Origin: Spodoptera frugiperda
Lineage: Eukaryota; Arthropoda; Insecta; Lepidoptera; Noctuidae
NCBI RefSeq assembly: GCF_023101765.2
Contig: NC_064236.1
Span: forward strand, 18,130,993-18,194,992
Direction of reading: 5' to 3'
DNA length: 64,000 nucleotides
In this document: one piece after another, positions 34,791-46,499 of the stretch
Position numbering within the stretch: position 1 is the first letter of the stretch
Layout: every line of letters begins with the position of its first letter
The notes under the pieces: generated by a model
Seen by the model: the letters and a program-made list of their open reading frames with translations, nothing else
Database searches by the model: none
Told to the model about the DNA's origin: nothing
Position numbers and translations under genes: made by a program

Positions 34791-35043
34791 ATGGGAGAGC
34801 CATGCTTTGGCACTAATGGGTCGGCTCGACTGGAGTGATATCACGGCCTCATTGAAAACCAACGTGAAACACGCTTGCGTTGTGTGAAGGTACCAGAGGC
34901 CCAATTACCCTTCATCCCAATCTTCTCAATCCCCGATTCTTTAACAACCCTTAAATTTCGAATCCTCAAAAGGCCAGCAACGCACTTGTAACGCCTCTGG
35001 TGTTTCGTGTGTTCATGGGCGGCCGGCTTACACCGTAAAAAAC
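34791..35043 (+). mobile_element. Lepidopteran SINE (family S2), second copy
   Basis: It shares GGGAGAGCCATGC, GAGTGATATCACGGCCTC and CGCACTTGTAACGCCTCTGG with the copy at 29074-29384 and lacks part of the 3' region before CCGGCTTACACCGTAAAA. Confidence 0.8.
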
Positions 35044-35369
35044 AGTTTATTCTTTTTATAAGTTGAGTCCTAGTTCAACAAAATATCGTATCTAAACTAC
35101 ACGTATTTATGCAGGGATGAACCTATTGACACACACAAATGTTACATCTATTATTATATGAATTATATCTAGGTATACCATTGAAATTCATCGGACATAT
35201 AATAATTCCAGTTTCAAAACTACAATAGGTACATGATTTACTGCATTGATATACGAGAAATGTTTATAGGTATATCAATCTAGAATTTAAAAAAATATTC
35301 CAATACAATATTTGCGAATGGGGAATCAAAAATTGCTCTTTTTTTCGGCGTAGCCCGGACGGGACGCGG

Positions 35370-35440
35370 TTTAGTCTGTTACCCTATACTATGAACCGTG
35401 CATTTAGTCTGTTACACTATACATACTATGGACCGTGAAA
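35370..35440. repeat. Short tandem duplication (~33 bp, two units)
   Basis: TTAGTCTGTTACCCTATACT...ACCGTG is followed directly by TTAGTCTGTTACACTATACA...ACCGTG, with a 4-base length difference. Confidence 0.65.
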
Positions 35441-35631
35441 CAAACGTGGTCTAGATCTCGATCTAGCCCGGATGGAATCGGTTAATGCACTGTGTAACAT
35501 AAATGATTCATACAAAATGTATGTAACAGATTAACTCCGTGTTCCGACTAGATCACGTCCACTGCTTACCCCAATCACGGCCCGCTCTAATGATAATCAT
35601 ACCTCCTTGCCACCATTCGACCGATGCGACG

Positions 35632-35694
35632 TTTTTTTTTGTATAATGGGCTGACGTTTGGCCGCTATCTCGCCTGATGGTAAGTGATGATGCG
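35632..35694 (-). mobile_element. LINE 3' end, severely 5'-truncated
   Basis: A T run (35632-35640) followed by GGGCTGACGTTTGGCCGCTA and CTCGCCTGATGGTAAGTGAT is the reverse of the LINE 3' terminus at 59955-60016. Confidence 0.75.
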
Positions 35695-37289
35695 TGGATT
35701 TCAAAAATCGAATTAAACATCACAATTTTGAAATAGAAGCCAATCCCAACGATTATTTCTAGAAGAGGTACTTATATTTTGCACTTGTACTCAAGTCCCT
35801 ACATATGCGTAAAAGACATGTAATAAACAAAATGCACTCCGTTTCCTCACTACCCCGTGCCCGAGGGAGAACAATCCAACACGATCAGAAAGAGGTCAGG
35901 CGCAGAACCAACGGTTTTACGACATTTTCAAACATAAAACAGCTGCAATTTGAGATTCCAGATGTTCTAGTGTGTAGGTGAAGCTATAATATTGTGTTTT
36001 AAAGAAAATCTGTCTGCAATCTGTCTGACTTAGTAGTTGTATTAGAATAATAGACCCTATGCTTATATAGGTAGGTATATTACGTCTCCTGACTTTTTTT
36101 TAGTCTACAGTCGACTGAATGTTAATAATGTTCTAGTTATTTTCCGAGAAAGAACTGCATACAACGAACAAATTTATTATTCAACGATTTTTGGAAATGG
36201 TAGTGGCCACGAATAACACCCAGTCCGGTGATAAGTTAATCCTTCGAGAGGATTAACTGATACAAAATAATAAAACAGTAACACGTCGAACTCAAGTTTT
36301 AAAATAGACATGGAAAAAGCATCGCGTCTGCGAAACTGAATATAAATAAAATAAAATAATGTTCCGCTCAATCCGGATTAAAACGCATGGGTGCACCGAA
36401 CGTGTGTAAATAAACCTAGCACAGACTACCTACGAATGAATATTAATCATGTTTTCTGCACCGCCCTGATCTGAATATTGGAAAATATGAGATTCTCAAT
36501 GTAAACTTTAATAAGCTTTGAGCTCAATAGATGGCAGTAATAGCAGAAAGTCTTAAGTTATTAATCTAAAATACTTACTTGATTTCTTCATTTTGCAACC
36601 TACTAAGCAGATCGTAGGAAAGGAAAACGAATAAATGTAATTAGCTAATGCTTTTAAATGGAATCCTGTCGAACAAAAACTAAATAATGAATCTATTAGC
36701 AACTTACCTGCGTTTCAAACCAAATTCCACATTGGAAGAGCAGCTTTAGACAGCTTTAAAGGGAATTAAAAAGTTGTTCGGTTGCCTCGGTAGCTTAGCT
36801 TCAACATTCTATTCGACATTTCAAATTATTCAGCCCGGCAAGTTGGGCGGTAAACAACAAAGTACGCGAGCGTGGCTCAGCTAGGGCACAAACCTTATCT
36901 TCAAAGAGTTTGTTCCTTTTTATGCCTTTTTACTTAATGTACAGGCAAACACTAAAAGGCTAGGATGATCAATAACTTATTTATGTAGATGCGTGTAACT
37001 ACTTTTACCTCCGTTAAATGTTCCTATGTTACGTCCGAAACGATCTGAGAGTGGATCTCCAGCCCCCAGATAAAACTCCCTTTTTCTTAAGGAGCAAATG
37101 AGGGGGTATCAATGGCGTTATATGTGCTAATGGAACGGTAAACTAGCTACTTCTAACTTAGATTTCTGCGTCAGCATTTGTATGATGAGCCTTTAAAGAG
37201 TAAGTATTTTTCATCTAATGATTGGTCAGCTCATTTAATGGGAACTACCGAGGCTTCCTACAATGAAAATTAACAAACAGACACCTTAC

Positions 37290-37542
37290 CTTCAAACATG
37301 ATAGTGAATGGCAGGAGCGACACGAACATCCAGGGCTGTACGTGGAATACCATGTCGACCGGGTTGTGGAGACCCAGCTTGGACTTTTGCATCAGCAGCT
37401 GCGCGAATGTCCATCGCAGGCCGGCCGCGAAAGACGCGATGAGCAGGAAGTTGAAGCCAAGCAGGTTGAATTGCGTGGCCTTATACGTGAACATGATGAG
37501 GCCCGCTGAGATCATCAGCACGATGCCCACGAGAGACCACGA
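37290..37542 (-). CDS. SLC35C2: SLC35C2-type transporter, internal coding exon (most 5' in window)
   Basis: This 253-bp exon has minus-strand acceptor TTTCGCAG before TCG at 37542 and donor GAAG|GTAAGG at 37290. It starts in phase 0 and ends with one base of a split glycine. It encodes SWSLVGIVLMISAGLIMFTY, then KATQFNLLGFNFLLIASFAA, GLRWTFAQLLMQKSKLGLHN, and PVDMVFHVQPWMFVSLLPFT before IMFE. The blocks FTYK.TQFN, GLRWT..QLL.QK..LGL.NP.D and FH.QP are close to vertebrate SLC35C2, and three transmembrane helices are apparent. This is a membrane carrier of the Golgi/ER-Golgi system by homology. The preceding exons (TM helices 1-4, including the TMTKSS-type motif) were searched for by eye up to 64000 and not found. 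Confidence 0.95.
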
Positions 37543-37609
37543 CTGCGAAACAAATAAAGAATTTAAGTCATTTTTTACTATCTATACTATTATTATGTTT
37601 GTTCTTTAC

Positions 37610-38283
37610 ATAATCTCGGGACCACAGGGTCCCGGACCTTTGGAAGGCGTACGAGGGGCCGAAGCCAACTCGCAGAGGCCCGTTGAACAATTTTAATCTA
37701 AATGTAAAGGGACATCAGCCGGCGATTATCCCTGTATGCACTATGGAAGTACACCAAAGGACAATCCCCGGTTGATGCAGGACTATTGCGAGATATGGTA
37801 AAAGGAAATGATAGGGATATGGGTGTGGGTGGCTGTGGAATAGTTAACCGGTTAACTATGGGGACTATGGCCCCTGCCCCTGACCAATATTGAAAAATAC
37901 GGATAAACAGGCAGGGGGTGACTCGCAAACTCAATAGTGGGCCCCCTGAAACGGCCGCTAGCATGTAGCGACAAGGGAAGCAACATCCGTTGAGCTGCTT
38001 GAGGAAGGGGGGGCATCCCACGGCTATCAGAGCAATCCCGGAAGTACGGTCAAGACCCCTACCAGCATCTTATTGGGATACATCCTTCCCCCAAGTGGAG
38101 TTGAAGGCAACTCCACTCTTGCGATCTCCACTCAAACCAGCCGGTTAAGGCAAGAATGAGGCAGGAGAGGCCGCTCCGGATAGTCACGAGTACTAACCGG
38201 AGTTAAAAAGTAGGGCCTCTCCAGGGAGTCAGGTCCGTGGGGTCGCCACTGCCCAACAGCTCGCCACAAGCTGCCTTGCGGAC
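37610..38283. repeat. GC-richer dispersed repeat, possibly LINE 5' region
   Basis: About 670 bp with clearly higher GC than the flanks includes CGGGACCACAGGGTCCCGGA (an inverted repeat), CCCCCAAGTGGAGTTGAAGG and GGGCCTCTCCAGGGAGTCAG. I recognise the style of a lepidopteran retroelement leader but cannot assign it. The minus frame at 37698-38021 is long but unlike any protein I know. It lies in the intron upstream of exon 37290-37542. Confidence 0.4.
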
Positions 38284-38498
38284 CTATTATTATTACTATT
38301 ATAAAGCTGAAGAGTTTGATTGTTTGTTTGTTTGTTTGTTTGTTTGAACCCGCTAATCTCCGGAACTACTGGTCCGGTTTGAATAATTCTTTTTGTGTTC
38401 GGTAGTGCATTTATCGAGGTAGGCTATAAGCTATAAAACATCACGCTATGACCAATAGGAGCCAAGCAGAGAGGGGGCAACCGCGCGGGAGTGGCTAG
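38284..38498 (+). mobile_element. Non-autonomous Helitron-like element
   Basis: It begins about TACTATTATAAAGCTGAAGA with a (TTTG)n run, contains CCGGAACTACTGGTCCGG and CACGCTATGACCAATAGGAG, and ends GGCAACCGCGCGGGAGTGGCTAG at 38498 followed by T. The CTAG-T end preceded by a GC-rich stem is Helitron-style, and the layout matches a common lepidopteran repeat. The 5' end is approximate. Confidence 0.65.
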
Positions 38499-38505
38499 TT
38501 ACTCA

Positions 38506-38730
38506 TAATTTTATTATAACTTTCGTGAGACGTACTAAATTAATTATTAGGTTATCGGTTTCCTCACGTAACTGTTTGACGAGGAACTCGATTAGTTTCA
38601 AACCATGGTAGAGGCTCATATTCTTGAGCTGCATTCCACGACACACGACGTGCCGAATGTCGCGCTGCTGCTAACAGTAGCTCCAGTTGTCAAACAGTTA
38701 TGTGATTAAGCCTATAGCATAATAATTTGC
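38506..38730 (-). mobile_element. Family-B hairpin element, reverse orientation
   Basis: It opens with the inverse of the family-B tail (TTATAACTTTCGTGAGAC), then CGGTTTCCTCACGTAACTG and ACGAGGAACTCGATTAGTTT, and a diverged inverse arm ending near AGCATAATAATTTGC. Target duplication not resolved. Confidence 0.7.
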
Positions 38731-39166
38731 TATAACATATTGAGCAAATCTACATTGTATTCTTCTCGAGAAAAACTGGCCAGGTTTAGTTAGTGTTACA
38801 TTTCATTTGTCGAATAAGTACACGAATAACGATCAACGAATAATAACAACAATTACACATCCTTTTTTAATTATTAGTACCAAATAAACATAAGCGAAAT
38901 AATGCACGCGATGTATTTGCGTTTCCAAAAGCGATAAAAGTTATGCCACATCGAACGAAACATGAAAATGACGGGTTTAAAAATTAACACAGTCATTCAG
39001 TACTTAGTGTTTCGTGTTGTTTGATGTAATATCTAGTACCATGATCTATGGTAACATTGCATGACCGTACAGGCAAGACCTTGACTCACATGTGCTACTC
39101 ACACGACATCCATTCCGATACAAACACAGATGACGACTTTATTCCCAAATAAATCTGCTGCACATA

Positions 39167-39342
39167 TTTTTTTATAACGCCACGCCTTTACGTCTCCGAA
39201 GGGGTAGGCAGAGGTGCACATGGCATGTAATGCCAATGTAACCAACACAGAAAAAAGCCCAGTAATACTTCGCCTGGGAATCGAATCCGAGACCCCTTGC
39301 CCGACAGTCGCAGTTGTAACCACTCGGCCGATACGCAGTCCT
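39167..39342 (-). mobile_element. tRNA-headed SINE with 9-bp target duplication
   Basis: CTGCACATA is repeated at 39158-39166 and 39343-39351. On the minus strand the head reads GTATCGGCCGAGTGGTTAC, then GGATTCGATTCCC (box-B-like), with the tail AAGGCGTGGCGTTATAAAAA. Pol III box-like sequences and the A-rich tail define a tRNA-derived SINE. Partial relatives occur near 46540-46600, 57425-57475 and 62390-62430. Confidence 0.85.
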
Positions 39343-39351
39343 CTGCACATA

Positions 39352-42062
39352 AATACAATAGTAAATAAAATTATTGTTGTATTTCATATTTTGCTCTAAG
39401 ATATCCAATACTACCTAGAGAGGTAAGATTGATAATTTCGAAAAACGACATTTCAATACTTTTTCTGAAACTGGTCACCTCCAGACTGTATTATTTTATT
39501 GTCCCTAAGGTTATCTCTTCGTTCTCCTTGACTGAATATTGGTGTTACATTATTCTCACATAATTGAACCAACAAAACAATGTAACCAAGAATTGTGTTG
39601 TGAACTTGATTGAAAAATAGTAACCTATGGAGTTTCTTGCTCATTCTTCTCATTAGGAATCTACACTTTAGAACGAGCAAATAGCTTCACTAGAGGACGG
39701 ACCGACAGACACACATTTTTTATATTACATATAATATTTGTTTTGACCTTCAATAATGCCTTCCCGGTCTATTTAAAATAATTAATTTTGACTTTGACTT
39801 TGAAAAGAGGATTAGTACTCTTCTCTCGCTATAAGATCGTCATACGATCCTAGTCATCTTCATTTATGCAGAACTCAACTGCCTAAATGCTAAAAGAGTT
39901 ATTAATATCCATAGTCTAAATAATTGAGTATGGTTTGCCGGGTTATGCTGCCTAAATAAACCAAACAATAAACTATTCAGAATCAAATTGAATAATTGAA
40001 ATATTTATCAGTTGCAGCATAAGAGTGCCTTCCCGGTCTATTTGAAATGCATAATTTTCATTTTAACTTTGACGACTCGAAACCTTCATAATCCTTTAAT
40101 TACGACCACCAAAACTGCATTGAGGCATTAAGTACATATAAAGACATAGGCTTTATAAAAAAACTCGATCTTTAGTAAGTAAAACGTATAAAACGTACGT
40201 TACATAATATGTTACAAATAACAGACCGCTAGGCGACAGTCAGTCATTATAAATGAAGCGCCTACTTCCACAACTATCCATTAAGTATTTACACGGCTTT
40301 GTTGATCGAGTGATCGCTAGCACAGACGTTAACACTTCAAGGTATACAATACCAGTGTAAACTGACCGTAGCATGTACTGAAAGATCATAGAAACCGAGA
40401 CCATGGTAAACTGGTTTGTACAACTCCATGTGTAGCCGCGAGTATCAAACATAAGTAACTATGTATCTATAACATGTGTTTGCGTAGATTATAGATTGGA
40501 ATTTGATTCTGTGTCCATTGAGCTATAATAGGCTAAATACCGGTAACAATCGGAATTGTAATTGGGAATTAACTAATTGATGGCATCGTTGCTCTAATAG
40601 TCGTATACACCGAGTTGTATATTGATCATAATGATATTGAAGCATACAGCTATGTCCATAGTCCATACATATGACAGTACAAGAAAAAAATCTAAAGTTT
40701 AGGTTCTTATACAATTTTTATAGGTTCCAGTAACACTTTATTGATTCTGAGCCGACACGTGGTCGCTAGTGTTAGCTAGTTGTTATTCACTTAGCCATAA
40801 CGAGGTCCCATTACTTCATAATAAATAGCAAGACTGATAGCCCACGATATTTCATTCGTTTCAAATAAAAGTTAACTACGGTAGAAAGTTTAACGAAACG
40901 AGTCATAGATGGCGGTACGCGACTCAAAACGAGAGCTTGACTCAATTTGCGTACCAAGGGTCGTGTGTTTAAATACTTCTGAGAACACTAGTTATAGTAT
41001 TCTATGTAGATTATATGACTTTTTTTATCTAATGGAGTAAACAGAGGTGCACATAAGTAAATGTATCACTCCCATTTTGCCACTCATCGAGTCACAAACA
41101 TGGGACCAATTCTCAACCACAGGACGTTAAAATACCCTTTGCTCGATAGATGGCATTAAACCATAATAATGCTCGAATGGCAGAATTAGTTTACTTTTGT
41201 GCAGTACCCGAGTATTTCTATCAAAGCCGATAATACGCCGTATTACTAGAATCAGGAAACTCAACCTCAGACTAATCCTTAATCAGCAGTCGTGGTTGGG
41301 ATCTTTCCACTGCTACTAATGAGGTAGTACCGTAGTTACTTCATTAACAATATAAAAGTTAAAAAGCCATAAAATCCTATCTCCACAAAACTAAGATAGA
41401 ACATATATTAGTATTAAAACGTAATAACATAAAGGATCCCACATTATGTCCAACTTTCCAATTCCAAAGAATAAACAGGTAGGTCAGTCACCTCATTACA
41501 AACTATTTCTACTACAAATGTTTAGAATTATAATTCAAAGAGATTCAATTTGTAAATTTTCTCTTAACATTGAAATGCAGGGTTTCCCACAATTTTGAAT
41601 AAGTAAAGATTCAAAAGAATTACGGTAAATGAGAAACTGTCCTTTTATACATATTATAGTCAGTTAAGAGAAATTTCATGTTTACATTTACTGTTTGTAT
41701 TTGTCTATTTTTTTTTCTATTCCACCTAATATAATTAATGAGAAATTTGTCTTTCTTTCACGTTGTAGCGGTAGATACATTATGTACTATGGTGGCCAGC
41801 CATATACTGCAATTTTAGTTTTCATTTTACAGCGAACTTAAAAAAATATCTAAGCGTATCAAAGCAAAGAAGTAACTATTTATTTGCTGCCGTACTCAGA
41901 GTTTACTGGTTCCTTAACTTTAAGGACTCTAAGGAATAGTTTAAGTAATCAATAAATGTCAAACCATCAACCATGTTAAATGTTAAACCATCTTGTCAGA
42001 TAAACAGCTCATACTACGAGTATTATTGCACGATTGCCCCCAGTATACTAATTAGTCTAAGG
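39352..42062. other. Gene-free stretch
   Basis: No coding exon is recognised. A sequence close to GTGCCTTCCCGGTCTATTT occurs near 39760 and 40028, marking two fragments of one repeat. Bases around 41030-41120 contain a degraded SINE-like segment (AACAGAGGTGCACATAAG). Confidence 0.4.
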
Positions 42063-42110
42063 CAGTGGTTCCCAACCGGTGGGCCGTAGAAGGCAATATT
42101 ATGATCCGTG
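42063..42110 (+). repeat. hAT-like terminal fragment
   Basis: CAGTGGTTCCCAACCGGTGG is a widespread hAT-type terminus. The opposite end (GGGAACCACTG) was not found nearby, so this is a solitary or degraded end. Confidence 0.5.
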
Positions 42111-45100
42111 AAATAAGAAATATACACAAGACCAATAAAAAACAATACCTAATAAAAAAACACGAGTATAGCTTAAATAAAATTCATGTCACAACTAAGA
42201 AGATCAACTGATTTCCATAATTAAAGAGTTACTATATTTATGCCTCAGTGAAAAACGTAGGAGACAGAATGATTGAAGCCAAAAGGTACAAAAAGAGATT
42301 GCACAACTGGGAGAAGCCTAGTCATGAAGCATCACGGAAATTTGAATAAAAAGTAAATGGGTACTATATGTAAGCTGTTATTCTTGCTTCCAGTACCTAA
42401 TAGGTATGGCAGAAACGACTAAAAGCACGGACGTTTGTTGTAGATTTCACAAAGTCTGTGCAACAAACTATGATGTTACAATCATATTGCCAAAGACCAT
42501 GCTCGCAAAGTATGTGATGGGCAGACTGATCGCATTGCAGCTCCACTGGTGAACATTGGCACCATGGTGAATCATCAAGTTTAAATGAGAACAAATAAAT
42601 TAAGGTTTACTTAATGTACGTCACGTGGGAGAAGAGACATGTCACTCGTATGAGGAAATATCGTGAAAATTTCCCTTACCAACAAAAACGAAAACCGAAC
42701 AAAGTGATGATTATGAGCCCACTCCTACGGAACCTGTATTTAAACTCGCTGTACCGATCCCTAAGTACAGTTAAGCTTATTACGGTAGCTCTTAATGGAA
42801 AAGTTATCGTATTGTTATGATATACCTACATATTTTTATTCAAAATTTCTCATGATAAACACAATGAGTTTTCCTTACTTATTATATTTGTAAGCATAAA
42901 TAATTTTATGAGGGCGCGGTGTCGGCCACTCGTGGAGCAAATCGGATTTCGGTAACTAAGTACAACTCACGCAAAGCCATTGTAGCTGATAACAATACCC
43001 ATTCATAAAATATTTTATAAAACGTTCCATATAAACATTCGTATTTAAAGTTAGTAGCCATGTAGCAATCGCAAGCTGCTGAGCACCACAATTTAGATTA
43101 AAGCTAATAACTTCTAAGGCTTTGATGGTACTTATACAATCGAAACTTCATAGAAAGTCCGGATTCATAATTGAATAATATTTAATCAAAACGTCCATTG
43201 TCAAAGCATAGGAATGCAAACTAGAAATCGAGCACTAGACAGATTGCAATATGTTTGAGTATCTAACTGTAAAAAAACTAAAAGGGGAAATGTCCATCCC
43301 TTTGTTTGATGATTTACACCCGACACCCTTGTCCACCACTTCAGCGGGGAACAACAGACAGAAATGTTTGTACAAAGCAATATTCGCGTTATTGGACATA
43401 ATTGAATAAAGCATACATCTCGATCGAGCACCACTCGTAGAGAACAACACGATTAAATTTTAACAGAGACATTCACGAATGTGTTCTGGGTACATTCTCG
43501 CTTGCACCATGGATTTGTCCACTTAATTACCAATTGATTTAATTATGTATCGATAGCCGGTCGCTGCAATTAGTTCAACAATACACTCGAACGTTCATGT
43601 ATCAAAAGCTTATTCTGCTGAATTAAAATCAGATTAAGCGTGTTTATTTGATTCGCAATTTGTGCCAACGGAGGTATTTCATATTGTACGCGGAGTGTTT
43701 TGGTCTTTTGAAGTTGCGGTTGCTGGAACTACTCGTATATATTACACAGTCGCAAAACATGTCATAGCATGGGCTCGAAATTGAATATTTAGGACAAATT
43801 CAATAATTAACAAAACTATACTTTGGGCCGATTTGTCGCAAGCAAGAAGTCTCGTGACGAGAACATGGGTCAAGCAAAGTGATTACATGATTTTCGATTT
43901 AAGAAATTTTTAGTTTTATGATATGGAGTTAAGAATTGTGGCTTTTGTATGATATGGTAATAGGTTCGCCCTCTACCACATGGGACTCAACAACATTCAA
44001 AGAATTAGACCCGTTTGTCTAATTCTTTTACTGTTAACCACACTAGACACAGAGCAATAAGTATCTATTTAAATTCCTTTGTTTATTTTCGTTGTAATTT
44101 AATGAGGTAGAGATAATCATAAAAGCTTAGCTTAACTATATGCACTTGAAGCCTATTCAGCTAATAATAATGCAACTTCATTCGCATTGCATCTACCAAT
44201 GTGATATACGCATGCTTTTCATGCATTTACAATGAGGGGCACAAAACGCATAGCCGAAAGTAGACACACTAGATGTCAGAAACTGAAAGGCCTGGATGTT
44301 CCTTAAACTGGGTAAAGTGAACACTAAGCATTAAGATATTTTTTTACGAAAATCCTACGAAATCGAGAAACTATGGGTTTGTTAGCGGGCAGAACGCAGA
44401 AACTAATCACATTTTTTTTAATGAAAATCAATCGCAGAGCAAGGTAATATAACAGGTACGAGTAACAATATAAATAACGCTTGCTATAGACTTATGCGAA
44501 GATAATGGAATACACACTAATCTATTCAAGTAAATACAAAAATTATGTCAAACCTATACACAAGCTTTTCTATACACATGAATTGTGTAGCCGTTATGCA
44601 ATTTGTCTAGGAGATTCAAAGGAATCGGAAATTTCAGTTCAGAACTACGTAAAATATACATATAATAGGGTTGATGACTTATTTTTAATTTAATTTCTTA
44701 CAGAAACAAATAGTTTCGAAGATATAGTGATTTGAAATATCGCGTGACGTCACTTCTAGGTACGTTTTATGACTAAGACATTCTCGGAAATGATGTATTT
44801 GCTCCCACTCCTAAAGTTTAATTCATTTTATATGAAAATAAAAAAATACCTGTCCAATACTTTTTCATTATCGAACGAAAAATTTATTTAGTCCGTCAAC
44901 TAAATAAATTTTTAATTTTCATACTTCGTCACCATCCCTATTACCTCTGTTTATATTCTATCCATTCATACACGTTGTATAAATGAAACCCAAAATCTAT
45001 GGAATATATTCGAGTATTAACATGGTATTAATTGGCAGGGCATTCTATTCATCAGTGGCCATTGAAAAAGGATTTCGATGTAATAATATGGGAGATTTTA

Positions 45101-45994
45101 GTATAATTAATTGAAACCGGGACTGTGCCCAATCTGAATACTTACAGCTGCTAATTATGAAATGTGTCTACATAATAACCATTCAGGTTTTAATCTGTGA
45201 ATAACGTGGTAATGTATGTGAAATAACCCATTATTATAATTGAATTATTAATATGTAGATATACCATTAGTAATAACTAATGTATCGTGTGTCGTATGTA
45301 TTACATATATTATTTTCTATTATTGATATTGTTCATATATACATTATACAGTAAAATATTTTGTCATTTATTGCGTAAAATTATATTTATGTGCGAGACT
45401 TTAATCCATCGTGTAGTAACCGTGGCCATCACGATGCCATTTTATATAAGTACTATACCTAATACTCAAACGTTACTCAATTTTAAGACGGTCTCAAAAC
45501 TACTTTTGTCCCTATCAATTCTTTATAAAATGACAGAAATAGCACTATATTTAAGTACAACTTAAATTTGAGTAGTATTTCAGTATTCGGACTTATGTCC
45601 ATTGGTTTTTTCAGTGAGACATACTTAGAAGACTAGTTGCTTAATTAAGATCAAATGTCCTAAACGAACCTTTAAAATACCAAAGTAGATACAATCATAA
45701 GATAGATGTATATCTCGATAATTAAGTCAAAACCGACAAGATAGTAACTGGATCAGACTGATAATGAAATTACAAGCACTAGGTTGTAAATACGTCTAGT
45801 CTAGACGTAACTGAAATCTGTAATTATAACCACACGCGTGTATACGCAATAAGTCTACATAGATACCTATTATACACACGATTACACATGAAGCTATGCA
45901 AACCAGTACAAACTGAACGTTCGGTGTGCGGAAAGATCATGGGTTTAAGTAGGTTGATGTTACCAATAGATACTTAGAGATTGATACGTGATCA
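42111..45994. other. Gene-free AT-rich stretch with two perfect hairpins
   Basis: No coding signal is recognised. Perfect hairpins lie at 43999-44028 (12-bp stem AAAGAATTAGAC, loop CCGTTT) and 44878-44913 (15-bp stem AAAAATTTATTTAGT, loop CCGTCA). Confidence 0.5.
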
Positions 45995-46486
45995 TGAATC
46001 AAGTACAAAGAGGTGATGCCATAATGTGATTGTGCACTGTGACACAAAATCGACCCGCCCTATAGTATTAAGCGCCTGTCTCACCACCTTCATATAAGTG
46101 CCCGATAAACTTATATGACAGATAGTGCATAAATATTACGTTCTTAAATCAAAGTTAACTGATACATAGCGGTTATCCAGACATTGTGTGACAAGACCTA
46201 AAAGTAATTAAAACCGTGTAGATAGGAGTACTAAGGGGGAGGCCGTGAAGTGAACGTCTCTCGGCTGATGATGATGATGAGATAGGTCATAAGCGCTCAG
46301 AAATTGGTTCATTAAAATGTAGTTGTAAGTAAGTATTTTTTTGAGGCAAAGTTTTTATAATATGGGACTGCCAGATGAAAAATAGAGAGTGGCATGGTTT
46401 GTAACATCCCGCGCTCCCCGTAAAGTGTCACGCATTATGTTAAAGGGAACTCCACTTATGACATCTCCTCTTTGTATTCGCTCCAT
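45995..46486 (-). mobile_element. MITE family C, copy 2
   Basis: The left end ATGAATCAAGTACAAAGAGG matches the right arm of the copy at 20406-20684, and the right end (GACATCTCCTCTTTGTATTC) matches its left arm, so this copy is inverted. It is longer because it includes a repeat tail near 46240-46282 (GAACGTCTCTCGGCTGATGA with a short GAT microsatellite). Confidence 0.65.
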
Positions 46487-46499
46487 GGTACTGATTATT

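Larger units (their letters stand above)
29569..37289 (-). other. SLC35C2 intron (7.7 kb) with repeat debris
   Basis: Donor GTAAGG reads down from 37289; the acceptor AG is at 29569-29570. Contents: tandem hairpins (30772-30830), a dispersed-repeat tail at about 31135-31190 (CTCTGCCTACCCCCATGGGA), a SINE-like tail at 31640-31765, a palindrome at 33192-33207, AT-rich low complexity at about 33600-33725, SINE S2 (34791-35043), a short tandem duplication (35370-35440), a LINE 3' end (35632-35694) and a repeat fragment near 35880-35935. A 105-codon minus-strand frame at 31291-31608 is unassigned. Confidence 0.7.

Noticed and set aside
36700..36730. Possible extra SLC35C2 exon with donor CAG|GTAAG on minus
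   Set aside because: Exons 37290-37542 and 29402-29568 already join in phase with no missing residues, so no exon is needed here.
37298..37696. 132-codon plus-strand ORF
   Set aside because: Antisense shadow of exon 37290-37542 running into intron sequence.
39270..39342. Minus-strand tRNA gene candidate
   Set aside because: It is the head of a SINE bounded by a 9-bp target duplication and an A-rich tail, not an independent tRNA gene.
46265..46282. GAT trinucleotide run considered as a tandem-repeat gene or regulatory array
   Set aside because: Only a few units, at the tail of a common lepidopteran repeat.
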